Below, in pieces: positions 37,735 through 50,500 of a stretch of 64,000 nucleotides of DNA. The position numbers and the translations under genes are program-made. Source of the stretch: Rhizomys pruinosus. Lineage: Eukaryota > Chordata > Mammalia > Rodentia > Spalacidae. The notes under the pieces were generated by a model. The model saw nothing but the letters and a program-made list of their open reading frames with translations. It did no database searches and was not told the origin of the DNA. Positions within the stretch are counted from its first letter, which is position 1. The number at the start of each line of letters is the position of its first letter. The DNA lies in contig VZQC01004693.1 in the NCBI GenBank assembly GCA_009823505.1, positions 4,323,861 through 4,387,860 of the forward strand. The letters are read 5' to 3'.

Positions 37735-38132
37735 GAATTTAACAGTAGACTCAAACGGAAAGTTACAGACAATTTCATTAGAGTTTAAAAGAAAAAGCTC
37801 CAGGGCAGGTAATATCTCAGCAGGTGCCCAGAGGAGGGCCAGAGGGGAGAGAAGGAGAGAAGCCATTCTGTGTTGATTTGGAAGCATGAAGTCAGACACA
37901 TGGTGGACTAGCAGCAGCAGGAGAGGGAGGGGAGCTTTAAAGACAAAGGAAAGAAAGCCAAAGTGTCCAGGCAGCCCAAAGTGTTAGGGCGAGGTTACAC
38001 TTTGCTGGGCGTTAGGAAAGCCAGCAGACTAAGGAACCTGTATGTCTATGGCCTGTTAAGGGGTGGGAATTCTGGACAGGAAAAAGTACGTGATTTCGTT
38101 AAATAACTGATTATTCCACCTATATCTTTAGC
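37735..38132. repeat. Dispersed repeat copy A, upstream of MCHR2 exon 1
   Basis: Shares ordered blocks with 39255-39701: 'agagtttaaaagaaaa', 'atctcagcaggt', 'ggaagc..gaagtcagacac', 'gggtgggaattct..caggaaaa' and 'tacctatagctttagc'-type text. Probably an old LTR. The family is not identified. Confidence 0.75.
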
Positions 38133-38360
38133 ACAGCTTCAAGTTACTCCATTTTTCTCTGGGTTATCCTGTGGCCAGGTGATTGGCCAGGCCCAACTAG
38201 AATGTTGATTCTGCACCCAGGCCAGAGATCCTGCTGTAACAAAATCACACACAGCACAGAATCCTTTGTTGCATGAAACCTTGGTGAAAAGGTGGCTGTA
38301 ATAAATATTTTTAATTAGGCAAAGGAACTACATATTATGGGAACTCATTAAGTAAATCAC

Positions 38361-38377
38361 TTCCTATTACTTCACAG
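38361..38377 (+). promoter_or_regulatory. MCHR2: 3' splice site before MCHR2 coding exon 1
   Basis: Pyrimidine-rich TTCCTATTACTTCACAG lies 25 nt before the start codon. It implies an upstream non-coding exon, as known for the human gene. Confidence 0.6.
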
Positions 38378-38402
38378 CTTTTACACCAGAAGTCCATGAA
38401 CA

Positions 38403-38584
38403 ATGAATTCATTTCACTCGTCCTGTTGGAACACTTCTACAGAACTTTTAAACAAATCTTGCTATAAGGAGTTTGCTTATCAATTGCCCAGCCTTGTGGA
38501 TACAGTCGTCCTCCCTTCCCTGATTGGGATTATCTGTTTAACAGGGCTTGTTGGCAACATGCTCATTGTATTTACTATACTAAG
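38403..38584 (+). CDS. MCHR2: MCHR2 coding exon 1 (N-terminus and TM1)
   Basis: Encodes residues 1-60 and two bases of codon 61. It starts with [20 protein letters not shown], which carries N-linked glycosylation sequons at N10 and N17, and ends in TM1 with [13 protein letters not shown]. The ATG has A at -3. The donor AG|GTAAGG at 38585 is strong. A good 3' splice site (TTCCTATTACTTCACAG) ends at 38377, so the exon probably begins at 38378 with 25 nt of 5' UTR, and a separate non-coding first exon should lie further upstream. I could not locate that exon or the promoter. Confidence 0.95.
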
Positions 38585-41500
38585 GTAAGGACATCTTTTT
38601 CTTCTATAGTTTAATGAAAATGGTCTAAACTCTCTAAATATTAAATGAGCCTTTTCCCCTCTAAAATTTTCCTTAATGAAATTAGGCTTGAAAAATACTC
38701 ATGTAAGATAATTAAAGAAGATTCCAAAGATCTTTTCATAATGCATCAATAACACCTGAGGTGCATATCTCAAAATACTAAGATGTAGGCCAATGCTTAA
38801 TGCCAGGTCAATAAATTTTTAATACCAGTTGGGTCAGAAAGCAACAAAGGAAGAAATTCCAGAGATTAACATAGGCAACTCAGCAACAAAAGAAAGATTA
38901 ATGGCCCCTTAGTCCACATGAGCTTCATTCATCCAGGGGAGCAGGCTCAGAAGAGCCCCTGTCGGACCCACTTGGGGGAGGTGTGTAGATTACTGACCTA
39001 TTAAAAGTTACTGGGGCGGGCATGGGAGTGCACATATTTAATCCTAGCACTCAGGAGTCAAAGGCAGGCGGATCTCTGTGAGTTCAAGGCCAGCCTGGTC
39101 TATGGAGTGAGTTCCAGGACAGCTGGGGCTACAGGGAGACCCTGTCTCAACAAGACAAAAAAAATGAAAGTCACTAGGGACCTCACCTTAGTCCCTCTAA
39201 TACTGGGGAAATCGAATTTTCCATCTTGGAACTCAAACTAAAATATTTAAGTATGAACTTAATTGGAAAATTAAGGACACGTTTATTAGAGTTTAAAAGA
39301 AAAGCCTCCAGGGTAGGCCAGGGCAGGCCAGCTATAAATCTCAGCAGGTTCTCAGAGGAGGAACATGGACGAAAGAGAGAAAAAGTCATGTGTTTTAAGC
39401 TGGCATGGAAGCCAGACACTTGGCACACTGGCAGCACATGGCAAGGGGAGGAACGTTAGAGAAAGAGGAAAGAACCCCAGAATGTGGGGGCAGCCCAAAA
39501 TGTTAGAGAAAGCATGCTTACAAAAGAGATCAAACAAGAAATGGAGAGGTTACACTTTGTTGGAGAATTTAGAAAAGTGAGCAGACTTGGAAATCTGCAT
39601 GTCTGTGGCTTGACAAGCTACTGCATTAGGGGTGGGAATTCTAAGCAGGAAAAGGAACACGATTTCATTAAATCCCTAATTACTCTACCTATAGCTTTAG
39701 CCATCCTGCTAGGGTCAGTGATCATCCTATCTGAAGTAATTTACAGATTTGGTGCAATATAAAACAAAATCCCCATGACATTCTTCACAGATACAGAAAA
39801 AAAATCTTAAAACTTATATGGATGTGGGCTGGAGAGATGGCCTAGCGGTTAAGAGTGCCGACCGCTCTTGTAGAGGACCCGGGTTCGATCCCCAGCACCT
39901 ACATGGCGGCCGAGAGCTGTCTGAAACTCCAATTCCAGGAGAACTCCAGTTCCAGGGGAGTCCGACACCCTCTTCTCACCTCCGCGGCGTTGCACGTCAC
40001 GGGTGCACAGACTTGAATGCAGTCAATACATTCATACACATACGGAAATAAATAAAATTAAAAAAAAAAATAACAGACTTCCAAGCAGCCCCACAAATTA
40101 TAAAAAAAAAAAAAAACTTACACGGATGCACAAAAGACCTAGATAGCCAAACCAATCCTGAGCAAAATGAACACATCTGGAGAATTGCCATACCAGGGTT
40201 CAAACCATATTACAAAGCTAGAGTAAAAAAAGTAGATCAATGGAACAAAATAAAAGACCCAAACATGAGTACCCGTAATACAGCCAGCTGATGTTTGACA
40301 AAGACGCCAGAAACACACACTGGAGGAAGGACAGCATCTTCAGCAGACAGTGATAGGAAAACTAGATCTTTATAGTAGGAGAATAAAATTATACACATAT
40401 CAATTACAAAAATAAACTCCAAATGCATCAAAGACCTCAATGTGAAACTTGAAACACTAAAACTGTTAGAACAAAACATGGGCAGTACCTGGCATGATAT
40501 AAATGCAGGAATAACTTTCTAAGTCAAACATTGACTCCAGAATTAAACCCAACAAAGGACAAATGGGACGTCATTAAACCCAAAGGCTTCTGTAAAACAA
40601 AGGAATCTCTCAACTGAGTGAAGAAGAAGCCCACAGAGTAGGAGAAAATATTTGCCATATATACATCTAGTGGAGGATTAATATCCAGGATGTAAAAAGA
40701 GTTCAAAAACAAAGAATCTGAGAAAGAGATGACTCAATTACAAAATGTACTGCACATACGAATAGAGAGTTCTCCAAAGAAGGAATAAAATGGCTAAGAA
40801 ATATCTTAAAAGTGTTCAATATCCATAGCAATCAGAGGAACACAAATTAAACTACATTACGATTTTATCTTACCCCAGTCAAAATAGCTGACAACAAATG
40901 CTGGAGAGGATGCTGGGAAATAGGAAACCTCATTCACTGCTGAGGGAATTGCAAAGTGTGCACCACTTTGGAAATCCATGTGGAGAATTCTCACGAAAAG
41001 AAAAATAGATGTACCCACCTATACCACGCCTTGGCATATATCCAAAGGACTTGATATCCTACCGAAATACTTGTTCTCCATATTCCTTCCTGCACCATTC
41101 ACAGTAGATAGGAAAGGAAACAAACCCAAATGTTCCTCGACTGATGAATGGAAGATGAAAATGTACATTTACATAATGGAGTTCTGTTTCTCTCTAAAGA
41201 AAATGAAATCATGAGACAATTGACCACTCCATTCAGCTCTTCACATTTGTGCCTGTTTTTTTTCTCATCAAATTATAACGCAGGTTTTTATATAGACATA
41301 TCTAGACTATTGCTATTTAATGGTAGAGTTTACAGATCACTTAGCTCTGCAGCCCCACAGCCCAGTGTTATGCCTAATCTCTGACTGGAGCTTTATGCAA
41401 TGATTTTTTAATTAATTGTCACAATACCATGGATAGAAATATCTATTTATGATTGAGTAGATCAGCTATTTGAACTGCTGAGTTCAAAGTCTAAATTTTT

Positions 41501-44500
41501 GCTCTTACAAACTCTTTTATCAGTGAGTCAGAAGTCAATCACTACTTTCCCCACCACAAGAGACATGAGATTGTTCTCAGAGCCACCTAATTCACTCAGT
41601 TTAGCGTCTTCTCTGGAGTTCAAGCTCTTCATTAATGGACTTTGCTCTTGGATTTTACTAGACTATTTCTAATTAGTGGTTGAAGTTTTAATAGAGGCCT
41701 CATCTCTGTTCAGGAATAATGCATTATACAATGAAAACCATTTACTTTAAGTGTAAATTTACATTAACTTTAGCTGGTTGGGGTACTATGTGTTTGCAAA
41801 GACTAAGTGTTTCTGCTTGACTATGCTTAAAATTGGTGTAATTTGCCAGGCGCGGTGGTGCATGCCTTTGATCCTAGCACTCCGGAGGCAGAGGCAAGTG
41901 GCTCTTTGTGAGTTCAAGGCCAGCTAGTGTACAGAGTGAGTTCTAGGACAGCTGGGGCTACAAGGAGACCCTGTCTCAAAAAGACCCCCCGCCCAAAATT
42001 TGGTGTAATTTGTGGCTACATAAAAAATTACTGGCAAACTTAGCAATTTAAAGTAAGGAGCTGCTATTATCTCAAATGGATTCCAAGGGTCAAGAATTCA
42101 AGAGCAACTGAACTGGCTTGTTCGGGCTTGGTGTCTCTCATAAAACAGCTGCCAAGTTTTCTCCAGGGTTGCAGTCATCTAATGCATGTCTGGGGCACCA
42201 AGAAGACTCTGTGTGTGTGTGTCTCACCTGCAAACCTGGTATGGTGGTGTGGGTTGGCTGTTGATGGGGGGGCAGGGCTGCAGATTCTCTCTGTATGACC
42301 TTCTATAGAGAAGCTTCAGCATCCTCATGATGTGGCAGCTGGCTCGACAAGAGACAGTAAACCAGAAGGTGTATTGCTTCTTTTTTTTTTTTTTTTGTCT
42401 TTTAAAACTATTTATTAGAAAAAATATCAGCTATTTTCAATGAAAGCTTTCTATCAGGCTAGTGATACTCTGACTTCTTTTGGCTGGGATTTTATTTCAT
42501 TGGCTACATCAAAGTATCTACTAATTGATACTGATAAATAGATTTTGACTGTCAGAGAAAGTAAATATAATACAGCTATGTATTGGAGAATAATTTTTTT
42601 AATTTTCATTTTGTATTGATGCTTTGTGTATTTCATACATCATTTTCCAATTCAGTTCAGGCATATATCCCTGATGTACTCCACCCCAGCCCATCCCAGA
42701 TCATGCATTCTGCCATAACTTTCCTGCATATTTCTCTGTTTTTTTTTCATTTTTTTAACAATAAGTGATAATTTATGAGTACAAGCATCCTTCATGTAAA
42801 ACCAATTTGCAAGCAGTTGTGCCCAAACCCACACAGCTCATGGGTCCCACCATCCAGCAGGCAATCAAGTTGATCAAATGAGTGTCCAGTCCTATATTGT
42901 TGTAGTTTCACCATTCACCCCAATCGCAGTCCTTACATTCTACCATGCCCCCTCTTCCTCAGATTGTTCCCTAGGCTTAGAAAAGGGGCACAGGTGGATG
43001 AGAAGTAAAACAATCTACTTTCTCTGGAGCTGTTGTCTTGGTCTCTGATCAATTCTGGCTGTTTCCTTTCATGGGCTGACAGTTTGTCCAGGCATAACCT
43101 TTCGATCCTACTAATGAAGCACAAGCAATTAGATATATAGGTATTTAAACAGTACTAATTGTTATGGTAGGTTACTTTGATATAGACACAGATGTTTGGA
43201 TGAGGTGTATTGTTTCAATATTAATACTTGATCTCTTTCCATTTGTTTCAGGTCCAGGAAGAAAACAATCCCTGACATTTACATCTGCAATTTAGCTGTA
43301 GCTGATCTGGTCCATATCATTGTAATGCCTTTTCTTATTCACCAGTGGGCCCAGGGAGGAGAGTGGATGTTTGGGGGAGCTCTCTGCACCGTCGTCACGT
43401 CCCTGGACACGTGCAACCAGTTTGCCTGCAGTGCTATCATGGCCGTAATGAGTGTAGATAGGTAAGTAAAGAGCCTCTGAGTCATTGTAACACAATTCAC
43501 AGTCGCCTAGGTTTCTCTGAGCTCATTGCAATTCAAGTCACATCAGTGTTGATTAATCCAGCAAAGCTCCTCTTTGATTCATTGTAGGACCGATGACCTA
43601 AGAATATTGGACTGCTTACTTCTCTCTTGCTGTGGTAAAGCACCATGATCAAGGACACTGCAGCTCCAGATCTGACATGTGGCACTTTGCTTCCAAAGGG
43701 CTCAGAAGGCTCAGCATCTCCAGCTTGCTGCATGCAGCATGCATCTCTGTCTTGGGCTGGTACCACTCCCTGTATGCAGCTGTCCTTGATAGCTGCCATA
43801 TTACTCTGGCATCTCTCTTGTGTTGGGGTCTCCGCTGCCAACCAGGCTTCACCTTCACAGTGTCACACAATTGCCTGTCAGGCCCTTCTTTTTGCAGGGA
43901 CGCCCCTGCTGCATGTTGCTTTGCCTTGGCAGTTCTCCAAAACTGTGGAGATAGAATCAATGCTCCCTTCACTCTTGTAGCTTACTTGCCTCTAACGCCA
44001 GTAGGGTGTGAACAACACTGCCAATTTGGTGTCCAGACTGAATGGACTCTGGCCTGCTTCATCCACATGAGCAGAAAACCCCTCCAGCCTTTTTATTCTA
44101 CAAATTGGAAGTTTAGCTGGATGTAGTCTTGCCCTGCAGGGTACTATTTTCATTGTTCCAGTGGAAATCTAGAGGCCTCTAATCAATGGCTCTAATCTCC
44201 TTAGCAAAGAGCCTCTCATTCAGCACATCCTTTGGCTCCAACATTAATTGGACATTCTCTTCCAAACCACCACAATTATGTTTTTTCAACATTAATAAAA
44301 AATAGTTTAATAGAAAATATAAAACACTAAAATATTGTTTTTCCTAACCTCCCGTTTAGATCTCAGTTTTATATTTAATTCAATTTTTTAAAAAAATCAC
44401 AAAATCGGGGCTGGAGAGATGGCCTAGCGGTTGAGAGCGCTGACCGCTCTTACAGAGGACCCAGGTTCGATCCCCAGCACCCACATGGCAGCCGAGAACC

Positions 44501-47500
44501 GTCTGAAACTCCAATTCCAGGAGAACTCCAGTTCCAGGGGAACCTGACACCCTCTTCTGACCTCCACGGCATTGCACGACATGGGTGCACAGACTTGCAT
44601 GCATACAGTACATTCATACACATACAGAAATAAATAAAAATTTAAAAAAAATCACAAAATCATGAAGTATTAGAAACAAAAATGAACTCCTATCCCCTGT
44701 CGCACCTGTAGCTCCTAAAGAACCTGACACCAGGATCGATGAAAGGATGTGCTAGCAATACATGGAAAATTAGTGGCAAAGCTGAGAGTTAAAATAAGCT
44801 TCCCTCCTCTCCCTTCAAGGTTCTTTCTGGAATGTTCACTAAGATCGTTGTTATCACCTAGCAACTCTACGTAATCATTCGAAGAAATAGGAGTTATCAT
44901 ATAGCTATGATGCTATTTCCTAGTACCAGGAAGACCATCTCGTCCACACCTAGTTATATTTAGTTAATGCAAAGCCACTTATTTTACACCATTAATATTT
45001 GCTCCACTGTGTCTTTGTTATGGTTTAAATGTGAAATGTCCACCACAGGCTCCTGTGTTTGACACTTGGTCCCCAGGTAGCATTGTTTGGAGAGGCTGTA
45101 GATCCTTTAGGAGGTAAGGCCTAGATGAAAGAATGTGGGTTGCCAGAAAATGGGCCATTAGATTTCTAACCTGGCCCTACTTCCTATCCTGTCTGCTCTG
45201 AACACCTGTGTAACTAGATGTTGCATATTCTTACCACCTCGGAAGGCCTGTGGCCATGTCTTCCCAGCCATAATGGACTGTATCATTTAAAGCCATAAAC
45301 CTCTATCCCCTTAAGTCTCTTCTTGTCAGGTATTTGATCCTAATGAGGAGGAAGTAAATCATACAGTCCTAGAAAGTACCATGGTTCCTTTCATCCACTA
45401 CATAAGCCATGTCATTTGAATACAAAGATAGTGAAAATATTCTCAACAGTCATATCATCTCCTAGAAAACAATAAACAAACAACAACAACAAAACACTTA
45501 AACTCTCCCTCACCTTTCTCGTTGTGGTGGTTTGAATGAGAAGGCCCCCCATAGGCTCCAAGTATTTGGAGCATTGGCTCCCCAATTTGTAACACTGTTT
45601 TGGCATGGAACATTTAGGAGGTGGGCCCATGTTGGAGGAAACATGTCACTTGTGGCAGGCTTTGAGAATTCTTCTTTTATTATTTTTTTTATTTTTTTTA
45701 TGTGTATGAGTGTACTGACTGCATTAGGTTGGTGCACCCATGTCGTGCAATGCCACGGAGGTCAGAAGAGGATGTCTGATTCCCCTGGAACTGGAGTTAA
45801 AGACTGTTCTTAGCCACCATGTGGGTGCTGGGAATCAAACACAGGTCCTCTGTAAGAGCAGTTGGCACTCTTAACCACTGAGCCATCTCTCCAGCCCCGA
45901 GAATTCTTAAGACTTGCCACAATTCACAGTCTCTCTCTTTGCTTCCTGTGCCTGCTTGAAGATATGATTGCTTGGCTTTCCGCTCCAGCCATCTCTCCTA
46001 CCGTGCTTCCCCCACCACTATGAATTCTAATCCCTCTGAACCATGAGCCAAATAAACTCCTCCTTCTATAAGTTGCTTTGGTCATGGTGTTTTGTTACAG
46101 CAACAGAAAAGTAATCTGCTCTTCCCACCCCAACCTAGCACACTCAGTCTCTTTTCCTCTAGTCTACCTTTTCTTTTTCCCTTGCTTCAAATGTCTCACA
46201 TAATTTACTCTATAAATGTATGCATATTGTGCTGTTTATTGTCCAGACTCTCCTATCCTTTATCAGGAGAGTCCACAAAGAAAAAGACTATTTGTACACA
46301 AATACACCCCCAAATGTATAGCAATGCCTGGCAAATAATCGCTCAAAAACTATTGACGGATGGTGAATTGATGAATGAATGCCAGTACTGAAGGTCTGAC
46401 AGGTCATAAATTTCCTTGGGTACATCCAGAACTTCTTCCTAAGTTCTGCCTCTTTCACCCTTCTAAATGGGGCCTGTGGGGACAGGGAACTGATACAAAG
46501 ATCTCCAGATGGATTAAATCAAGGAATAGCAAGGAGCACAGAGATCACTCACTGTAAAACAATGAGTCATGACAGTAAACTTTTACACATTTTTACATCC
46601 TGTTGCTTTTATGTAAAACAATTCTCAAAATACAGTGTATTTCTCAACTTAAAATGATACATTTTAAAATCAGTGTACTGTGTGGAGCTAGTGAGTTCAA
46701 CATATATGAGCCAGTACTGTCTTTTGACAATGTCCCACCCCAGGGTGAAAGCCATGTTTGCTGGACTGGTCTACTGTAAAAAAGAAAGCTTAAGAGCACA
46801 GGCCTCAGTGGAAATCCCATTCTTGGAGATAAGAAAATATCTTAATAGTCATACTCTGTGCTAAGAGTCAAGAGGAGAATGCCTGGTTTTGTTTTTGTTC
46901 TTGTGTTTGTTTTTAAGATGAGTGTAACCTGTAAGCCTTTTACTACAAATAAAATCAACAGATACTTTCTGCCTTAGAGCCTACCATTATATGCAGTGCC
47001 TAACATTGGCAAATGTGCATATATATGTGTGTCTGCATGTATGTATACACCTATTAGCATATATTTTTATTTTAATTTAAATAGGCACAGAACACTAAAA
47101 TTTCATGTTATAGTTAAAATATCCAGGCTCTTTCCTTCTACCAAGCCACATTCTCAGTATCAGGTGATAAGAAGCAAATGTTTCTTGGGATTGCTTATAA
47201 TTCTATTTAACAATATTTATAAAGTCCAGTCAAAAGTGCAACTTCCTGAGATAAATAGTTTTTTTTTTTAAGGCCATAAACAAATGTCGCTGTTACCATT
47301 TTGCCTTGTTGTTTATATGCTCACCTCATTTTAATTGCCATTTTAATGGATTACACACTTCAAGTATTTTCCATAAGTCATTTTTCTTTCTCTAATTAGT
47401 AACAACACAAATGTGCAGAATACTTAATCATAAGTTCCTACCTCCACAGTATTATGGAAAATATATAATACAAGTTATTAAAGTCACCTTCAGATTAAAG

Positions 47501-50500
47501 CTACATAGACTTTCTTTTTAAAAAAATTTTTTTTAATTTTATTTATTTCTATATGTGTATCAATGTACTGTCTGTATGCAGGTCTGTGCACCCGTGTCGT
47601 GCAGTGCCGCGGAGGTCAGAAGAGGGCGTCAGATTCCCCTGGAACTGGAGTTCTCCTGGAATTGGAGTTTCAGACTGTTCTTGGCCGCCATGTGGGTGCT
47701 GGGGATCGAACCCGGGTCCTCTGTAAGAGCGGTCGGCGCTCTTAACCGCTAGGCCATCTCTCCAGCCCAAGCTACATAGACTTTCATTAGTGGCTATGTT
47801 TGTAAATAACTTCTTTAAAACATTAGAAGGCAGTAAGAGTAAAAATTCCTTGTCCATTCATTTGTTTACTCACCTGTTCAAAACAGTTTTCAGCATGGAC
47901 TACCTGGAACTCTACAGACAAGGGATGCTGGGGCCTTGTCAAGGTTCCTACCCTTCTGGAGCTTCCTTTCTTCCCAGAGGTATAGACAAAACAGGCAATA
48001 AATGAAGAGGCACATGGGTTAATGTTTCTTTCTCCAGTGAAACATTCTAGGAAGTAAAAGCAGATTTCTCCCATCATCAACACAGATAGCCACAGGCTTT
48101 TTCACGGAGTGGAGTAGATGGTCAGCAAGGGCTTCTTTGAAAGGAAGACATTTAAATAGCCACTCAAAAAAAGAGCAGGAGAAACTGAAGGCATAGCCTG
48201 CCATGTGGGCACAACAGTGGGCTCCTGATCCTGAAAGGGGGAATAATTTGAAGAAAGTTGTATAATGTTGATCCAGAACGCACCTCCAAAGTCCTGATAC
48301 TAAAGATTCCATCCCATCCGCGGCTGGAGAGATGGCCTAGCGGCTAAGAGTGCCAACTGCTCTTGCAGAGGACTAGGGGTCGATCCTCAGCACCCACATA
48401 GCGGCTGAGAACCATCTTTAACTCCAGTTCCAGGGGAATTTGACACCCTCTTCTGACCTCCGTGGCATTGCACGATACGGGTGCACAAACCTACATGCAA
48501 ACAGTACATCCACACACATACAAAAATAAATTAAAAAAAAAAATTCCATCCTAGTTCAGTGCTTTTTGGAGGTGGTAGAACCTTTTAAGAGGTGGGGCCT
48601 GGGGTTGGGGGGATGGCCTAGCGGTTAAGAGCGCCGACTGCTCTTGCAGAGGACCCGGGATAGTTCCCCAGCACCCACATGGCGGCTGAGAACCGTCTGT
48701 AACTCCAATTCCAGAACTCCAGTTCCAGGGGAATCCGACGCCCTCTTCTGATCTCTGCGGCATTGCACTACACGGGTGCATAGACCTACATGGAGACAGT
48801 ACATTCATACACATAAAAAATAAAAAAATAAAAATAAAAAAAGGTGGGGCCTAAATGGAAAGTCTCTAGATCCCTCGGCAGCTCTTGGAGAGGGGTAAGG
48901 ACTTGGATCGCTGCCTGTCTCCTTCACCTCCAGATCATGAGGTGAGCAGTTTTGTTCTCCTCTATGCTTCACCCTCGATGTGCAGCCTTATCATAAGTGC
49001 AACAATACAGGGTCAATTGGTTTTAAATCAGAAAATCTAACAGCATATTACAAAATAAGATATTTCTCTCAGTATGCTGAGTATCTCAGGTATTTGTCAT
49101 AGAAATGAAAGCTGACTACACAGAATTCTCACCCCAAGTGGCAAGCAAACCAGGGAGAAAAAGACCTTATTCTGGTTTGGTTTCCGCTGCTGTGATAAAA
49201 CAGTCTAGCGAAAAACAATGTGGAAAGGAAAGTGTTTATTGCATCTTACACTTCGATGTGACAGTCCAACTTTGGAGGAAGTCAAGAAGGAATAAGGGTA
49301 GGAACCTGGAGGCAGAAGCTGAAGCTGAGACCATGAAGGAGCACTGCTTAATGGCTTGCAGCTCTGGCCTGCGCAGAGCCTGCTTTTCTATACAAACTAG
49401 GACCACCTGCCCAGGGGTGTCACCACCCACAGATGTGGTAAAGGAAACCCCCAACTGAGGTTCCCTCTTCCCTCATGTGTCAAGTTGACGACTGAGGCCA
49501 GCCATGACAAACTGCATAGGTTATGGTAGACTCTGAATTCTGTCTGAAAGCCATGGAAGGGATGCTTCCTGGGAGCGATGGCCAGAGAAGATTCTATCAT
49601 TGATTCATTAAAGACTCCATCAGTCTTTTAATTCTAATTAGAATGATAACTGGGCCGTAATGCCATGCCTCCCCTTCTGTTTCTCCAGAAAAGAGGTAAA
49701 GGGTGTTCTGTTCTTAGCTATGGAGAATACACATGCAGTATGCAGAAGGAGGAGGCCACCCCGCCCCCCTTAGCTGAGTATAAAATGTCTGCCTCTTGTG
49801 TAAAACTGAAGGAGCAAGAAGACTGGAGAGTTTTCCTTTCATTAATCTTCATTATACCTTTACAAGGAAAGTTGGTGATCAACAAAACCATTTATTGTGT
49901 GTTTGTTTAATTTCTGTTACCCATCTCCACCCACAGCAGCAAAACTGCTTCCTCAAACAGCCTTGCTTCTGAACTGCAGCCTTCCTTCTAGACTGCAGCC
50001 TTCCTTCTAGACTGCAGCTCTAGTTTACAGGCCTTTGCTTTCAGTCTGCTCTGAAAACTTCTTGGATATTCCAGAAGTCTATGATTTGTCAGGCATTCAT
50101 ATTTGATAAATGATTATACTGTTTTCTGGGTCTAAAGGTGGAAGAAAAGGAAAAAGAAAAACACTTCTCCATGAAATTAGCACCAGCCTCTGCCCTGCAT
50201 TCTTTGAGGGATTTTCATTGTCTACTAGTCATTCTCGTTCAACCTCACTGTGATTTCTATAAACCAAACTTGCATAAGCCTGGGGAGCAGAATGTAAAGT
50301 CACCTGAACAAAGTGATGCCTTCGAGTGTCCCTGAACTCCATCCTGCTGGGGGAGTCTCCTATGACCCCTATCAGGACAGTGTTTTCCGCCTGTCTGACT
50401 GTGTCAGTAAATCCTATCAGGAATTAGATCGGTTCCCCTTGTCAAAGATTCTTAGTCAGAGACATAGTTTTCCAGAGCCTCCTTTTATGAGACAAGGATC

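Larger units (their letters stand above)
48287..49010 (+). mobile_element. Old MaLR/MLT-like LTR remnant carrying two SINEs
   Basis: With the SINEs removed, the text reads 'gatactaaagattccatcct..ttttggaggtggtagaacc..aggtggggcctaaatgg', an MLT/MaLR-type LTR phrase, followed by 'cctccagatcatgaggtgag'. Confidence 0.55.

Noticed and set aside
43632..44126. A 164-codon open frame on the + strand inside MCHR2 intron 2
   Set aside because: It lies entirely in an antisense MaLR element; the same sequence family appears at 3740-4080.
47549..47857. Recurrent short proteins such as [15 protein letters not shown] at many sites
   Set aside because: They are the B2-superfamily SINE read through on its reverse strand; the repetition reflects copy number, not a gene family.
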